From Sporobacter sp963677825 (GTDB lineage Bacteria; Bacillota; Clostridia; Oscillospirales; Oscillospiraceae): DNA of 64,000 bases. Under the pieces are notes generated by a model that was not told the origin of the DNA, searched no databases, and saw only the letters and a list, made by a program, of their open reading frames with translations. Shown one piece after another: positions 16,157-25,255 of this stretch; within the stretch, counting starts at the first letter, position 1; every line of letters begins with the position of its first letter. The stretch covers positions 1,984,001-2,048,000 of the forward strand of contig CAXXEF010000001.1 of assembly GCA_963677825.2 (NCBI GenBank), written 5' to 3'. Position numbers and translations under genes: made by a program.

Positions 16157-17514
16157 ATCTCACACCAAAAACAATAACACAGCGCAAAGCGCTGCGTGTC
16201 AATCCCTGTAAAACGTGCCAGCCGGTCGGCGCACTGTACGCCGCGCTCGGCGTTCATAAGTGCATGCCCCACAGCCACGGCTCGCAGGGCTGCGCGTCGT
16301 ACCACCGCACGTATCTGTCTCGGCATTTCAAGGAGCCGGCGATGGCCTCGTCGAGCTCTTTTACGGAAGGCGCGTCGGTCTTCGGCGGCGGCAGCAACCT
16401 GAAAACGGCTGTAAAAAATGTCTTCGACATCTACGATCCCGATATCATCGCCGTGCACACCACGTGCCTGTCCGAGACGATTGGCGACGACATCTACTCG
16501 TACATCATGGAAATGAGCATTCCAGAGGACAAGATCGTTGTCCACTGCAATACGCCGAGCTACTCCGGCTCACATGTTAACGGCTTTACAAACATGATGA
16601 ACGGCTTCATCACTTACCTCACCGAGAAAACCGGGACGACGAACGGTAAAACAGCGATCTTCCCCGGCTTCGTTAACCCCGGCGACATGCGCGAAATTAA
16701 ACGCATTACGAAACTGATGAAAATCCCGTTCACGCTTTTCCCCGACACGAGCGGCGTCATGGACGCGCCGATGACCGGCCGCTTTGAGATGTATCCCAAC
16801 GGCGGTACGACAATTGACGAGATCCGCGGACTGGGCGACTGCGAGCAGGTCCTCGCGCTTGGCACCATCACCTGCACCGAGCCTGCCGAGTTACTGGAAA
16901 AGAAGTTCAAGGTACCTTATAAGGTGCTGCCGCTGCCGATGGGCGTCGAGGCGACAGACAAATTTGTTACCGAGCTCTCGCTCATCGCCAAAGAAGAAGT
17001 GCCTGCCGAGCTGGAAGAGCAGCGCGGACAGCTCGTCGACATCTTGCTCGACTCCAACCAGTACACCTACGAAAAAACCGTCGCCGTCTACGGTGACCCC
17101 GACATCGTCACAGGCCTGACGGCGATGTGCCTGGAGATGGGCATGATCCCCAAATACGTCATCACCGGCACGCCAAAGGCCGATTTCAAGCGTGAAGTCA
17201 CCGAAATGCTCGGCCGTTACGGTATCACCGACAGCGTCGTCAAGGCCGACGCCGACCTGTTTGAGCTGCATCAGCTCATTAAAAACGAGCCGGTCGATCT
17301 GCTGATGGGCAATAGCTACGGCAAAGCCATCGCCAAGGCCGAAGATCTGCCGTTCGTGCGCGCGGGCTTCCCGATCCTCGACCGCTACGCGCATTCGTAC
17401 CTGCCGATGGTCGGCTACGCGGGCATGATCCGCATGGTTGAAAAAGTCACGGGCACACTGATGGACCGTCAGGACCGCGACTGCGCTGACGAAGACCTCG
17501 AAGTCGTCATGTAA
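16150..17514 (+). CDS. nifK: Nitrogenase molybdenum-iron protein beta chain NifK
   Basis: A 454-residue beta subunit lacking the ~50 N-terminal residues of the Azotobacter protein, as in C. pasteurianum. P-cluster cysteines fall at Cys23 (NPCKTCQPVG), Cys48 (HGSQGCASYHR) and Cys106 (TTCLSETIGDD). RHFKEPAMASSSSFTEGA and SYSGSHVNGFTNM are diagnostic. It is translationally coupled to nifD by overlap. After its stop there is a 195-bp spacer with a series of hairpins before nifE, so the structural genes and the assembly genes may differ in message level. Confidence 0.95.
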   Translation: MLDLTPKTITQRKALRVNPCKTCQPVGALYAALGVHKCMPHSHGSQGCASYHRTYLSRHFKEPAMASSSSFTEGASVFGGGSNLKTAVKNVFDIYDPDIIAVHTTCLSETIGDDIYSYIMEMSIPEDKIVVHCNTPSYSGSHVNGFTNMMNGFITYLTEKTGTTNGKTAIFPGFVNPGDMREIKRITKLMKIPFTLFPDTSGVMDAPMTGRFEMYPNGGTTIDEIRGLGDCEQVLALGTITCTEPAELLEKKFKVPYKVLPLPMGVEATDKFVTELSLIAKEEVPAELEEQRGQLVDILLDSNQYTYEKTVAVYGDPDIVTGLTAMCLEMGMIPKYVITGTPKADFKREVTEMLGRYGITDSVVKADADLFELHQLIKNEPVDLLMGNSYGKAIAKAEDLPFVRAGFPILDRYAHSYLPMVGYAGMIRMVEKVTGTLMDRQDRDCADEDLEVVM

Positions 17515-17595
17515 AACGACACAAAAATTCAACAAGTTATAAATAATGTAAGCGGGTATTTTAGCCAAAACCCCGCCGGAGGCCGGAGGGGGTAT

Positions 17596-17684
17596 CGAAC
17601 CGAAAGGTTCGTATCTAGGGGGAACTGGTTCCCCCTAGAAGATGCGGTTGGAGCCGCAGGCGACATATTTTCCGCAGAAAATAT
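17596..17684 (+). other. Array of four small hairpins between nifK and nifE
   Basis: Four adjacent stem-loops, each with a 4-base loop: CGAACC-GAAA-GGTTCG (17596-17611); CTAGGGGGAA-CTGG-TTCCCCCTAG (17615-17638); TGCGGT-TGGA-GCCGCA (17643-17658); ATATTTTC-CGCA-GAAAATAT (17665-17684). None is followed by a T tract, so they are not ordinary terminators. They may stabilise or process the nifHDK message and set the nifK:nifE ratio; this is inference. The 17515-17709 spacer has no ORF. Confidence 0.7.
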
Positions 17685-17709
17685 CCGCATCAAGAAAGGA
17701 GGCGCTCAC

Positions 17710-19089
17710 ATGGTCAGAAACGTCAGCGTCCTGGAGGAAAGGAAAAAGTCGATACGCGACCGAACCGCGACCTGCCAGGGCGACGGTAAAGGCATTGCCT
17801 GTAACACGTCGAGCGTCTCCGGTGCGGTGAGCCAGCGCGCGTGCGTCTATTCCGGCGCGCGCGTGGTGCTCAACCCGATCACCGACGCGTACCATATCGT
17901 CCACGGGCCGATCGGCTGCGCGAGCTACACATGGGACATCCGCGGCAGCCTGACGAGTGGCGCGGACACGTTCCGCACAAGCTTTTCGACCGACCTGCGC
18001 GAGACGGACGTCATCTTCGGCGGCGAGAAAAAGCTCGAAGCCGCCATTGACGAACTTATCGAAAAGGAAAACGCAAAGCTCATCTTTGTGTACGCGACGT
18101 GCATCGTCGGTGTCATCGGCGACGATATTGAAGCCATATGTAAACGCGCGGAAGAGAAATACGGCATCCGCGTGATCCCCGTCAAGGCGTCCGGCTTTTC
18201 CGGTACGAAATCGCAGGGCTACAAGCTCGCGTGCGAGGCGATCATGTCAGTTGTCCGGCCGAACAAGGATATCCCGAAGGTGAAGGGCGTTAACATTCTG
18301 GGTGACTTTAATCTCGCCGGTGAAATGTGGATTCTTAAAAACTACCTGAAGAAAATCGGCGTCAACGTCGTTTCGACGGTGACGGGAGACGCAAGCTACG
18401 CGTCCTTGATGAAAATGCCGTCGGCTACATTAAACATCGTCCAATGCGCCGGATCGTCAACGTATCTGGCCAATCGCATGGAAGAAGAAATGGGCATCCC
18501 GTTTATCAAAGTCAGCTTTTTCGGCGCGGAGGACACGACGCAATCGCTGCTGCGCATCGCCCAGACCCTTGGGGACGACGAGGCGGTAAAAAAGGCGATC
18601 GCGTTCACGTCGGAAGAATCGAGAAAAGCCATAGAGTTTCTTAAGCTGTATCGTCCGCGCTTTGACGGTAAAAAAGCCGCGATTTACGTCGGCGGCGGTT
18701 TCAAGGCAATCTCGCTCATCAAACAGTTTAATGAAATGGGCATCGAAACAGTCGTTGTCGGCACGCAGACGGGCAAGGAAGAGGACTACGAAATCATCGC
18801 TGAGCTTGTCGGCCCCGGCACCGTTATCCTGGACGACGCCAACCCCTCGGAGCTTGAGGAATACATGCTCCTTAAAGGCGCCGACATCCTCGTCGGCGGT
18901 GTGAAGGAGCGGCCGCTGGCGTATAAGCTCGGCATCGCGTTTTGCGACCATAACCACGAGCGCAAGCACGCCCTAGCCGGTTTTGAGGGCATCCGCAACT
19001 TTACCGAGGAAGTCAATCTATCGCTGAACAGCCCCGTCTGGGATTACTGCCGCGGGAAAGGAGAAGCCGTATGGGCGAAAACCTCGTAA
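17710..19089 (+). CDS. nifE: Nitrogenase FeMo-cofactor scaffold protein NifE
   Basis: A 459-residue NifD homologue that, with NifN, forms the scaffold on which the NifB cofactor is matured to FeMo-co. Visible: RACVYSGARVVLNPITDAY, HGPIGCASYTWDIRG, TCIVGVIGDDIEA and NILGDFNLAGEMW. The protein lacks the His442-type cofactor ligand motif HSWDYSGPY, having KHALAGFEGIRNF instead, which separates NifE from NifD. AAGAAAGGAGG precedes the ATG. The end overlaps nifN-B by 19 bp. Confidence 0.94.
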   Translation: MVRNVSVLEERKKSIRDRTATCQGDGKGIACNTSSVSGAVSQRACVYSGARVVLNPITDAYHIVHGPIGCASYTWDIRGSLTSGADTFRTSFSTDLRETDVIFGGEKKLEAAIDELIEKENAKLIFVYATCIVGVIGDDIEAICKRAEEKYGIRVIPVKASGFSGTKSQGYKLACEAIMSVVRPNKDIPKVKGVNILGDFNLAGEMWILKNYLKKIGVNVVSTVTGDASYASLMKMPSATLNIVQCAGSSTYLANRMEEEMGIPFIKVSFFGAEDTTQSLLRIAQTLGDDEAVKKAIAFTSEESRKAIEFLKLYRPRFDGKKAAIYVGGGFKAISLIKQFNEMGIETVVVGTQTGKEEDYEIIAELVGPGTVILDDANPSELEEYMLLKGADILVGGVKERPLAYKLGIAFCDHNHERKHALAGFEGIRNFTEEVNLSLNSPVWDYCRGKGEAVWAKTS

Positions 19090-21731
19090 GCTTAAACGTC
19101 AATCCCTGTAAAATGTGTATGCCGATGGGCGCGGTGAGCGCACTGGCCGGCATTAAAAACTGCATGAGCATTTTACACGGCTCTCAAGGCTGCGCGACGT
19201 ATATCCGCCGCCACATGGCGACGCATTATAACGAGCCGGTGGACATCGCGTCTTCGTCTTTGACGGAGCACGGCACCGTTTTCGGCGGCCGCGACAATCT
19301 GCTGAAGGGCCTTGAAAACCTGATAAAACTATATCATCCCGACATCATCGGCGTTGCCACGACGTGCCTGGCTGAAACAATCGGGGAGGACGTACCGGCC
19401 ATCATCCGCGACTTTTACGACAGCCACCCCGACGAGACTGTCAAGATCGTTTCCGTCGCGTCACCCGGGTACGGCGGTACGCAGTACGAGGGCTTCCAAC
19501 GCGCTTTATACGGCGTCGTCACGCAAGTCGATATGGACCCGACGCCGAACGGCCGCGTCAACATCGTTACCCCGATGCTCTCGCCGGCCGACTACCGCGC
19601 GCTCAAAGCACTTCTGGACAGCTTCGGTTTGGAGTATACACTGCTGCCGGATCTTTCCGACAACTTGGACGGCGTACACGTCGAGCGCTACGCGCGCCTG
19701 AAAAGCGGCGGTACGTCGCTTGAGGACATTTCGAAGATGGCGGGCGCGGCGCATACGATCGAGCTGACGTTGTTTAACGACGAAAAATTCTCGCCCGCAC
19801 AGTATCTGAACGACACATTCAATGTGCCGTTTACACGCCTAGCGATGCCGGTCGGCTTGCGGGACACAGACGCGCTCATCGAAAAGCTCATCGAACTCGG
19901 CGGCACGCCGACCGAGGCGCTGAAAAAAGAGCGCGGACGCTACGTCGACGCGATGATCGACGCGCATAAATACTGCGCTGAGGGACGCGCCGCAATTTTC
20001 GGCGAGCCGGATTTCGTTTACTCGATGACGCGCCTGTGCTGCGAAAACGGCACGGTACCCGTCGCCGTCGCGACAGGGTCCGTGTGCCCGAGCCTTAAAC
20101 TGTCGCTTAAAGCGGAGATGAAAGCCGCCGCCGATCGCCTGCTCCTAAAAGACACGGTCATCCTCGACGACTGTGATTTCGACACGCTGGAAGCCAAATG
20201 CCGGGAGCTCGGCGTCAATGTTATGATCGGCAGCTCCGACGGACGGCGTGCGGCGCATCGACTCGGTGTCGGCCTCGTGCGCTCGGCGTTCCCCATCCAC
20301 GACCGCGTCGGCGGTCAGCGGATCAGAACCCTCTTTTATGACGGCTCGCTGAACCTGCTTGACGAGATATCCAACGTGCTGCTTGCCAGCAAGGAAGAAT
20401 CGTTCCGCGAGGTGCTGTACGAGAAGTACTTTGACAAATCTGATGCGCCGGCAGCTGCCGAGGTCGCTGTCGCCGCTGAAAAACCGGCAGTGACCGAGCC
20501 GAAAGAGATCGTGAATATCATGGATATTACGCAGAAAACGCAAAAACACCCATGCTTCAACTGCTCGGGCGGCAAATACGCGCGGATTCATCTGCCTGTC
20601 GCACCTGCGTGCAACATCCAGTGTAACTACTGCGTGCGCAAGTACGACTGCCCCAACGAAAGCCGACCCGGCGTGACAACCGATGTCCTGTCGCCGGAGA
20701 AAGCATTGGAGCGGTATAAGCTCGCTAAAAGCAAGATGGATAATCTGACCGTTGTCGGTATCGCCGGGCCTGGTGACGCACTGGCCGACTTCCCCAGGAC
20801 GAAAAAAACGCTCGAACTCATCCGCGCATTCGACCCGGAGGTAACATTCTGCCTGTCGACAAACGGACTGATGCTGCCGCTGTACGCGCAGGAGCTGATC
20901 GATCTGGGCGTCTCGCATGTGACGGTAACAATGAACGCCGTCGACCCCGAGATCGGCGCAAAGATCTACAAGCATATCGACTATATGGGCACGCGCTACG
21001 AGGGCGTCGCCGCCGCGGCGGTGCTGATGGCTAATCAGCTGTCAGGGCTGCGGTATCTTGCCTCACGCGGGATTATCTGCAAAGTCAATACCGTCATGCT
21101 CAAGGGCATCAATGAAGCGCATATCGAAACGGTTGTGCAAAAAGCCCGTGAGACGGGCGCATACATCTCAAACATCATGCAGCTGATCCCCGTCGAAGGC
21201 TCGGCATTTGAAAACCTTGAGCTTGTAAGTAACAAAGAGATCATGGCCATCCGCAAAAAGTGTGACCCGGAACTCAAGCAGATGTACCACTGCCGCCAGT
21301 GCCGCGCCGACGCGGTCGGCACGCTTGATAACGACCAGTCGATCGAGTATTCCGGCGGCTGCGCCGCCGCCGTGCCGGAGACGACGCCGAAACCGGCTCA
21401 GCGATTTGCCGTCGCGTCCAAGAGCGGCGTGCTCGTCGATCAGCATTTCGGTAAAGCGACCGAATTTTACATCTACGAAAGCGACGGAGAGAACGCCAGG
21501 TTCGTCGAGAAGCGCCTGGTGAAGAATTACTGCACCGGCGCGGACGACTGCGGCGAGGATAAGCACGCGAGCATGTCTTCAATCCTGTCCGCGGTCGCCG
21601 ACTGCAACTTTGTGCTCGCACTGCGCACAGGCGACACGCCGTCGCGTAAACTTGAGCAGAGCGGCATCAAGGTCGTCTCGACGTATGACCGGATAGAAGA
21701 CGCGATTATTAAAGCCGCCGTATCTCAATAA
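19071..21731 (+). CDS. nifN-B: NifN-NifB fusion protein (scaffold plus radical-SAM cofactor enzyme, with NifX-like tail)
   Basis: An 886-residue fusion. Residues 1 to ~450 are NifN (NPCKMCMPMGAVSALAGIK, HGSQGCATYIRRH, TTCLAETIGEDV). After an Ala/Glu-rich linker (about 455-485) comes NifB, the radical-SAM enzyme that builds the 8Fe-9S-C core: KHPCFNCSGGKYARIHLPVA, APACNIQCNYCVRKYDCPN with CX3CX2C, and RQCRADAVG near the end. The last ~105 residues (AVASKSGVLVDQHFGKATEF) are the NifX/NafY-like cofactor-binding domain. The same nifN-B fusion is known from C. pasteurianum. Fusion of donor and scaffold may channel the cofactor. Confidence 0.94.
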   Translation: MGENLVSLNVNPCKMCMPMGAVSALAGIKNCMSILHGSQGCATYIRRHMATHYNEPVDIASSSLTEHGTVFGGRDNLLKGLENLIKLYHPDIIGVATTCLAETIGEDVPAIIRDFYDSHPDETVKIVSVASPGYGGTQYEGFQRALYGVVTQVDMDPTPNGRVNIVTPMLSPADYRALKALLDSFGLEYTLLPDLSDNLDGVHVERYARLKSGGTSLEDISKMAGAAHTIELTLFNDEKFSPAQYLNDTFNVPFTRLAMPVGLRDTDALIEKLIELGGTPTEALKKERGRYVDAMIDAHKYCAEGRAAIFGEPDFVYSMTRLCCENGTVPVAVATGSVCPSLKLSLKAEMKAAADRLLLKDTVILDDCDFDTLEAKCRELGVNVMIGSSDGRRAAHRLGVGLVRSAFPIHDRVGGQRIRTLFYDGSLNLLDEISNVLLASKEESFREVLYEKYFDKSDAPAAAEVAVAAEKPAVTEPKEIVNIMDITQKTQKHPCFNCSGGKYARIHLPVAPACNIQCNYCVRKYDCPNESRPGVTTDVLSPEKALERYKLAKSKMDNLTVVGIAGPGDALADFPRTKKTLELIRAFDPEVTFCLSTNGLMLPLYAQELIDLGVSHVTVTMNAVDPEIGAKIYKHIDYMGTRYEGVAAAAVLMANQLSGLRYLASRGIICKVNTVMLKGINEAHIETVVQKARETGAYISNIMQLIPVEGSAFENLELVSNKEIMAIRKKCDPELKQMYHCRQCRADAVGTLDNDQSIEYSGGCAAAVPETTPKPAQRFAVASKSGVLVDQHFGKATEFYIYESDGENARFVEKRLVKNYCTGADDCGEDKHASMSSILSAVADCNFVLALRTGDTPSRKLEQSGIKVVSTYDRIEDAIIKAAVSQ

Positions 21732-21761
21732 GTGTTAATGAGCTGAAAAGGAGATCTGAGT

Positions 21762-22070
21762 ATGGTTAGCCCGAAGTATCATATTTTCGTTTGTACCAGC
21801 TGCCGGACCAACGGCACACAAAAAGGCTTCTGTCATCAAAAAGACAGCGTCAAAATCGTTGAGGAGCTAATGATGGAGATCGAAGATCGCGATCTATCAG
21901 GAGACTGTATGGTGACCAACACCGGGTGCTTTGGTATCTGCAGCCGCGGGCCGATCATGGTCGTCTATCCAGAAGGTGTGTGGTACGGCGGGCTGACGAC
22001 GGATGCCATCGCGGAGATTGCCGAGAGCCATTTTGAAAACGGCGAGGTCGTCGAGAAATATGTAATCTGA
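21762..22070 (+). CDS. Thioredoxin-like [2Fe-2S] ferredoxin
   Basis: A 102-residue protein matching the C. pasteurianum [2Fe-2S] ferredoxin closely in layout: HIFVCTSCRTNGTQKGFC supplies Cys11, Cys14 and a nearby mobile Cys, and NTGCFGICSRGPIMVVYPEG the other two ligands. The C. pasteurianum protein interacts with the MoFe protein, and its gene lies in the nif region. Position here, between nifN-B and nifV, supports a nitrogenase-linked role as electron carrier or regulator rather than the main electron donor. Confidence 0.92.
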   Translation: MVSPKYHIFVCTSCRTNGTQKGFCHQKDSVKIVEELMMEIEDRDLSGDCMVTNTGCFGICSRGPIMVVYPEGVWYGGLTTDAIAEIAESHFENGEVVEKYVI

Positions 22071-22095
22071 CCAGCGGCACAAGCGTGCCCGGCGC

Positions 22096-23091
22096 GTGCG
22101 GAAAGGGGGGACGCCAATGATCCGCATCACCGACATGACGCTGACCTGTATTGCGGCGCTCTGCCCGTCCGCCGAGCAGACGAGACGTCTTTTTGAGCTG
22201 CTTATGGAGTCCGGCGCAGACGCCATTGAAGTACCGGCAACCCTATACGAAACGCTCCGGCCGATTTCGCCGGAGCGCCTCGTTATACATATCGACAATC
22301 CGGCACAGGCGGACGACTACCCCGACGTTAAACGTTTCGTGTGCCGGAAAAGCGGCCTGACACCGTCGGGCAACACGATGATCGAGCATCAGGTCAACGA
22401 TGTCCGGGAGCTGAACTTTCTCGGACAGGACGGCGACAAACAGCCCGTGCGCCTTGTCGGGCTGGACGATCTGCTTGTAAGGGATTACGAGGCGGCGTTC
22501 AGGCAGATTAAAAAGCGGCTGCGCGGCCGGGTGGAGCTATGCCCGGAGAACAGCTACGATTGCGCGACGGCGATTGCCTTCGAGTGGCTGGCAACCCGCG
22601 GTGACGCGGTCGCATCGTCTTTTGGCGGGATCGGCGGCAAGGCGGCGACAGAGGAGCTGCTGCTGGCGCTGCGTGTCGCGCGGCGGCACAGGCCAACTGC
22701 GTCGTTTGCGGTACTGCCGGAGATTGCCGCGGTGGTCGAGGAAATCACGGGCACGCGCTTCTCCGACCGCAAGGCCGTCATCGGGCGCGGTATTTTCAGC
22801 GTTGAGTCGGGTATCCACATCGACGGAATCATCAAAAAACCTCAGATGTACGAACCATACATGCCCGAGCTCGTTGGGCGCAGCCGGTTATTTGTCGTCG
22901 GAAAGCACTCCGGACGTAAGTCCGTAGCGGCCAAGCTCACGGAACTTGGGCTGCCGGCCGCCGAGTATGATGTATCTCGCATTCTCGGTGCCGTGCGCGA
23001 CGAGAGCATTGCTAAAAAGTCAAGCCTGACCGACGACGAATTTTACGCCATTGCCCAGCAGCACCCGACTAACAGAGGCGGTGCGTCATGA
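22096..23091 (+). CDS. nifV(omega): Homocitrate synthase omega subunit (split NifV)
   Basis: A 331-residue protein. Its C-terminal part contains the homocitrate-synthase segments IGRGIFSVESGIHIDGI, YEPYMPELVGRSR and VVGKHSGRKSVAAKL; the N-terminal part is a degenerate TIM-barrel. In C. pasteurianum homocitrate synthase is split into omega and alpha chains encoded side by side, and the pair here matches. Homocitrate is the organic ligand of FeMo-co, so its presence supports a molybdenum enzyme. The stop overlaps the ATG of the next gene (ATGA). GAAAGGGGG precedes the ATG. Confidence 0.9.
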   Translation: MRKGGTPMIRITDMTLTCIAALCPSAEQTRRLFELLMESGADAIEVPATLYETLRPISPERLVIHIDNPAQADDYPDVKRFVCRKSGLTPSGNTMIEHQVNDVRELNFLGQDGDKQPVRLVGLDDLLVRDYEAAFRQIKKRLRGRVELCPENSYDCATAIAFEWLATRGDAVASSFGGIGGKAATEELLLALRVARRHRPTASFAVLPEIAAVVEEITGTRFSDRKAVIGRGIFSVESGIHIDGIIKKPQMYEPYMPELVGRSRLFVVGKHSGRKSVAAKLTELGLPAAEYDVSRILGAVRDESIAKKSSLTDDEFYAIAQQHPTNRGGAS

Positions 23092-23891
23092 AAACGAAGC
23101 GATTTATTGTCGACACCACCATGCGCGACGGGGAGCAGAGCCCCGGTATCGCCATGACCAAGGCGGATAAGCTGGCCATCGCGCGCTTGCTCGACGAAGC
23201 CGGTGTGTATCAGATTGAAGCCGGTATCCCGGCCGTCAGCGCGTATGAGATCGATACGATTGCCCAGATCGTCGCCGAGCGGAAGAAAGCGAAGATTTCC
23301 GTCTGGTGCCGTCTGGTGATGGAGGACATCGAAAAATCGGCACTGTGCTCACCCGATATCGTCCATATCAGCACGCCCGTATCGTACGTGCTGATTTATT
23401 CCAAGCTTAATAAAAACAAAAACTGGGTCGTCAAGAATCTGTCGGCGTGCGTTGAACGCGCGCGGGCACTGGGGTTCGAGGTGACCGTCGGCTTTGAAGA
23501 CGCGTCGCGCGCAGACATCACATTCATGGCGTCGCTTGCCCGTCAGCTGCGCGAATTGGGCGTCGGACGCATCCGCTTTGCCGATACGGTCGGCGTGCTG
23601 ACGCCGGCGCGGACGTATCAGGCGGTGCGCGAGATTATAGAATATGCCGGTGTTGATGTCGAGATGCATACGCACAACGATCTTGGCATGGCTGCGGCCA
23701 ACACGCTGATGGGCGCCAAGGCCGGCGCGCTGTACCTCGATACGACGATCGGCGGGCTCGGCGAGCGGGCCGGTAATTGCGATTTTTATAAGCTGCTGCA
23801 TACGGCAGGGTCGCTGTACGACCTTGGCATATCGCTCCCGGACGCACTGCGCATCGAAGAAGACATATCGCAGATGCTGTCCCTTAACTGA
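23088..23891 (+). CDS. nifV(alpha): Homocitrate synthase alpha subunit (split NifV)
   Basis: A 267-residue catalytic TIM-barrel of the DRE-TIM metallolyase family: VDTTMRDGEQSPGIAM holds the metal- and acid-base residues, followed by QIEAGIPAV, GFEDASRADI, RFADTVGVLTP and EMHTHNDLGMAAANTL with the metal-binding HxH. It condenses acetyl-CoA and 2-oxoglutarate. It lacks the C-terminal communication/regulatory region found in single-chain NifV, which the omega chain supplies. It is the last gene of the nif operon and is followed by a strong terminator. Confidence 0.93.
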   Translation: MKTKRFIVDTTMRDGEQSPGIAMTKADKLAIARLLDEAGVYQIEAGIPAVSAYEIDTIAQIVAERKKAKISVWCRLVMEDIEKSALCSPDIVHISTPVSYVLIYSKLNKNKNWVVKNLSACVERARALGFEVTVGFEDASRADITFMASLARQLRELGVGRIRFADTVGVLTPARTYQAVREIIEYAGVDVEMHTHNDLGMAAANTLMGAKAGALYLDTTIGGLGERAGNCDFYKLLHTAGSLYDLGISLPDALRIEEDISQMLSLN

Positions 23892-23907
23892 AGCTGTTGA
23901 TACAAAA

Positions 23908-23942
23908 AATAAGTCGGCAGGGCAATAGCCTGTCGACTTATT
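23908..23942 (+). terminator. Intrinsic terminator of the nif operon
   Basis: AATAAGTCGGCAGG pairs with CCTGTCGACTTATT (one G-U), and TTTTGTCG follows. It lies 17 bp after the nifV(alpha) stop. Confidence 0.85.
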
Positions 23943-24025
23943 TTGTCGTTTGCGATACAATATTATCGTCGGTTTAGCCACGAACGGGCGGCGGATACGC
24001 GGCGCGATACGGACTGGAGGGCAGT

Positions 24026-25189
24026 ATGGATTTTTTTAAGGACTTCAACTTCATATCGGCGGCGATTCTGCTTTGTCTGGCTGTGCCGATAATCGGCGGG
24101 CTGCTGGCACCGTTTTCAAGTGAGCGAATGAAGCGCACGTTCGGGGCCCTGCTGAACAACGTCGCCTTTATCGGCTGTCTGGTTTTATCTATCTATCTGA
24201 CAGGCGCCCTGCTGGCCGATACATACAGCCCATTTCTGCAGCGGCTTTACAAGCTGATCCCGCCGCTTGAGAACTTCATCACGGGCAAAGACATCTGGGT
24301 TTACATTGTCGTAACACTGTTTTTTCTGATCGTCACGTACATCATTGCATTTTTGCTGACACGGCCGGTTTACCAGCACGTTGTCGTGCCGCTGGCGAAC
24401 AAGATCGCCAAGGCATCCGTATCGATGCCGCCTGTGATACGTCACGTGCTCGGCGCCGTCTGGCAGATACCTAAGGCCATCATTTACACGCTGGCGTTTA
24501 CCTTGCTTTTAAATTTCGTCGCCGGATTCTCTTGGGCCGGCAGTATGGCACAGTCCATCAATCAGTCGGGCGCGTACCGGCGCGTTAACGAGTCGATACT
24601 GCAGCCGCTCTTAGAAACGCCGCTTGCGCAGAAGATCCCTGTCGTGCTGATGGACTCGTTCGAGAACGCCGCGGCGACACTTGAAGAGCGCAACATCCGG
24701 CTCGTACGGTATTTTAACGGTGTCACGCTGGAAGACGCCATCGCCTCTAATGACGAGATCGACGCGCTGGCACTGTCGCTGACCGACGGCGCGGATACCG
24801 ACCGCGAGAAGGCCAAACGCCTGTACGACTGGGTTAGCCGGAACATCGCCTACGACCAGGACAAAGCGCGCGCCGTTTCGGTCGATCCGACGGGTATCGA
24901 CTCGGGCGCTATCGTCGCGTATGAGACGCGCACGGGCATCTGCTTTGACTTTGCCACCTTATATGTCGCGATGTGCCGCGCCGCCGCCGTCGATGTGCGC
25001 TTCGTTACAGGGATGGGCTACAGCGGCACGGAGTGGGGCGACCATGCATGGAACGAGATCTATGACCCCGCCGACGACCGGTGGATTAATGTCGATACAA
25101 CATTCGGCGCGAGCGGGTTAGACTATTTTGACCGTCCCGGCTTTGAAAGCGACCACCGCGACGCTGTCGTCCAGGGCGCTTGGTCGTAA
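24026..25189 (+). CDS. Membrane protein with C-terminal transglutaminase-like domain
   Basis: A 387-residue protein with about four membrane segments (roughly 10-30, 41-63, 92-112, 148-170) and a transglutaminase-like domain at 235-365. The Cys-His-Asp triad is intact: Cys306 (TGICFDFATLYVAMCR), His340 (WGDHAWNEIY) and Asp357 (INVDTTFG). In bacteria this fold is mostly a peptidase or amidase acting on the envelope. GGAGGG precedes the ATG. It is followed at 67 bp by a ferritin-like gene that may be co-transcribed. The substrate is unknown. Confidence 0.82.
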   Translation: MDFFKDFNFISAAILLCLAVPIIGGLLAPFSSERMKRTFGALLNNVAFIGCLVLSIYLTGALLADTYSPFLQRLYKLIPPLENFITGKDIWVYIVVTLFFLIVTYIIAFLLTRPVYQHVVVPLANKIAKASVSMPPVIRHVLGAVWQIPKAIIYTLAFTLLLNFVAGFSWAGSMAQSINQSGAYRRVNESILQPLLETPLAQKIPVVLMDSFENAAATLEERNIRLVRYFNGVTLEDAIASNDEIDALALSLTDGADTDREKAKRLYDWVSRNIAYDQDKARAVSVDPTGIDSGAIVAYETRTGICFDFATLYVAMCRAAAVDVRFVTGMGYSGTEWGDHAWNEIYDPADDRWINVDTTFGASGLDYFDRPGFESDHRDAVVQGAWS

Positions 25190-25255
25190 TTTCACACTGC
25201 CGATCACGCATAGCGGCAAGCGCCGCGGCATAGGCTCTGAGCGGGGGGATGTGCC

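Noticed and set aside
15900..16200. A delta-subunit gene (anfG/vnfG) between nifD and nifK
   Set aside because: The nifD stop and nifK start overlap by 7 bp, and no ~110-residue ORF with G-subunit character is found in the cluster on either strand.
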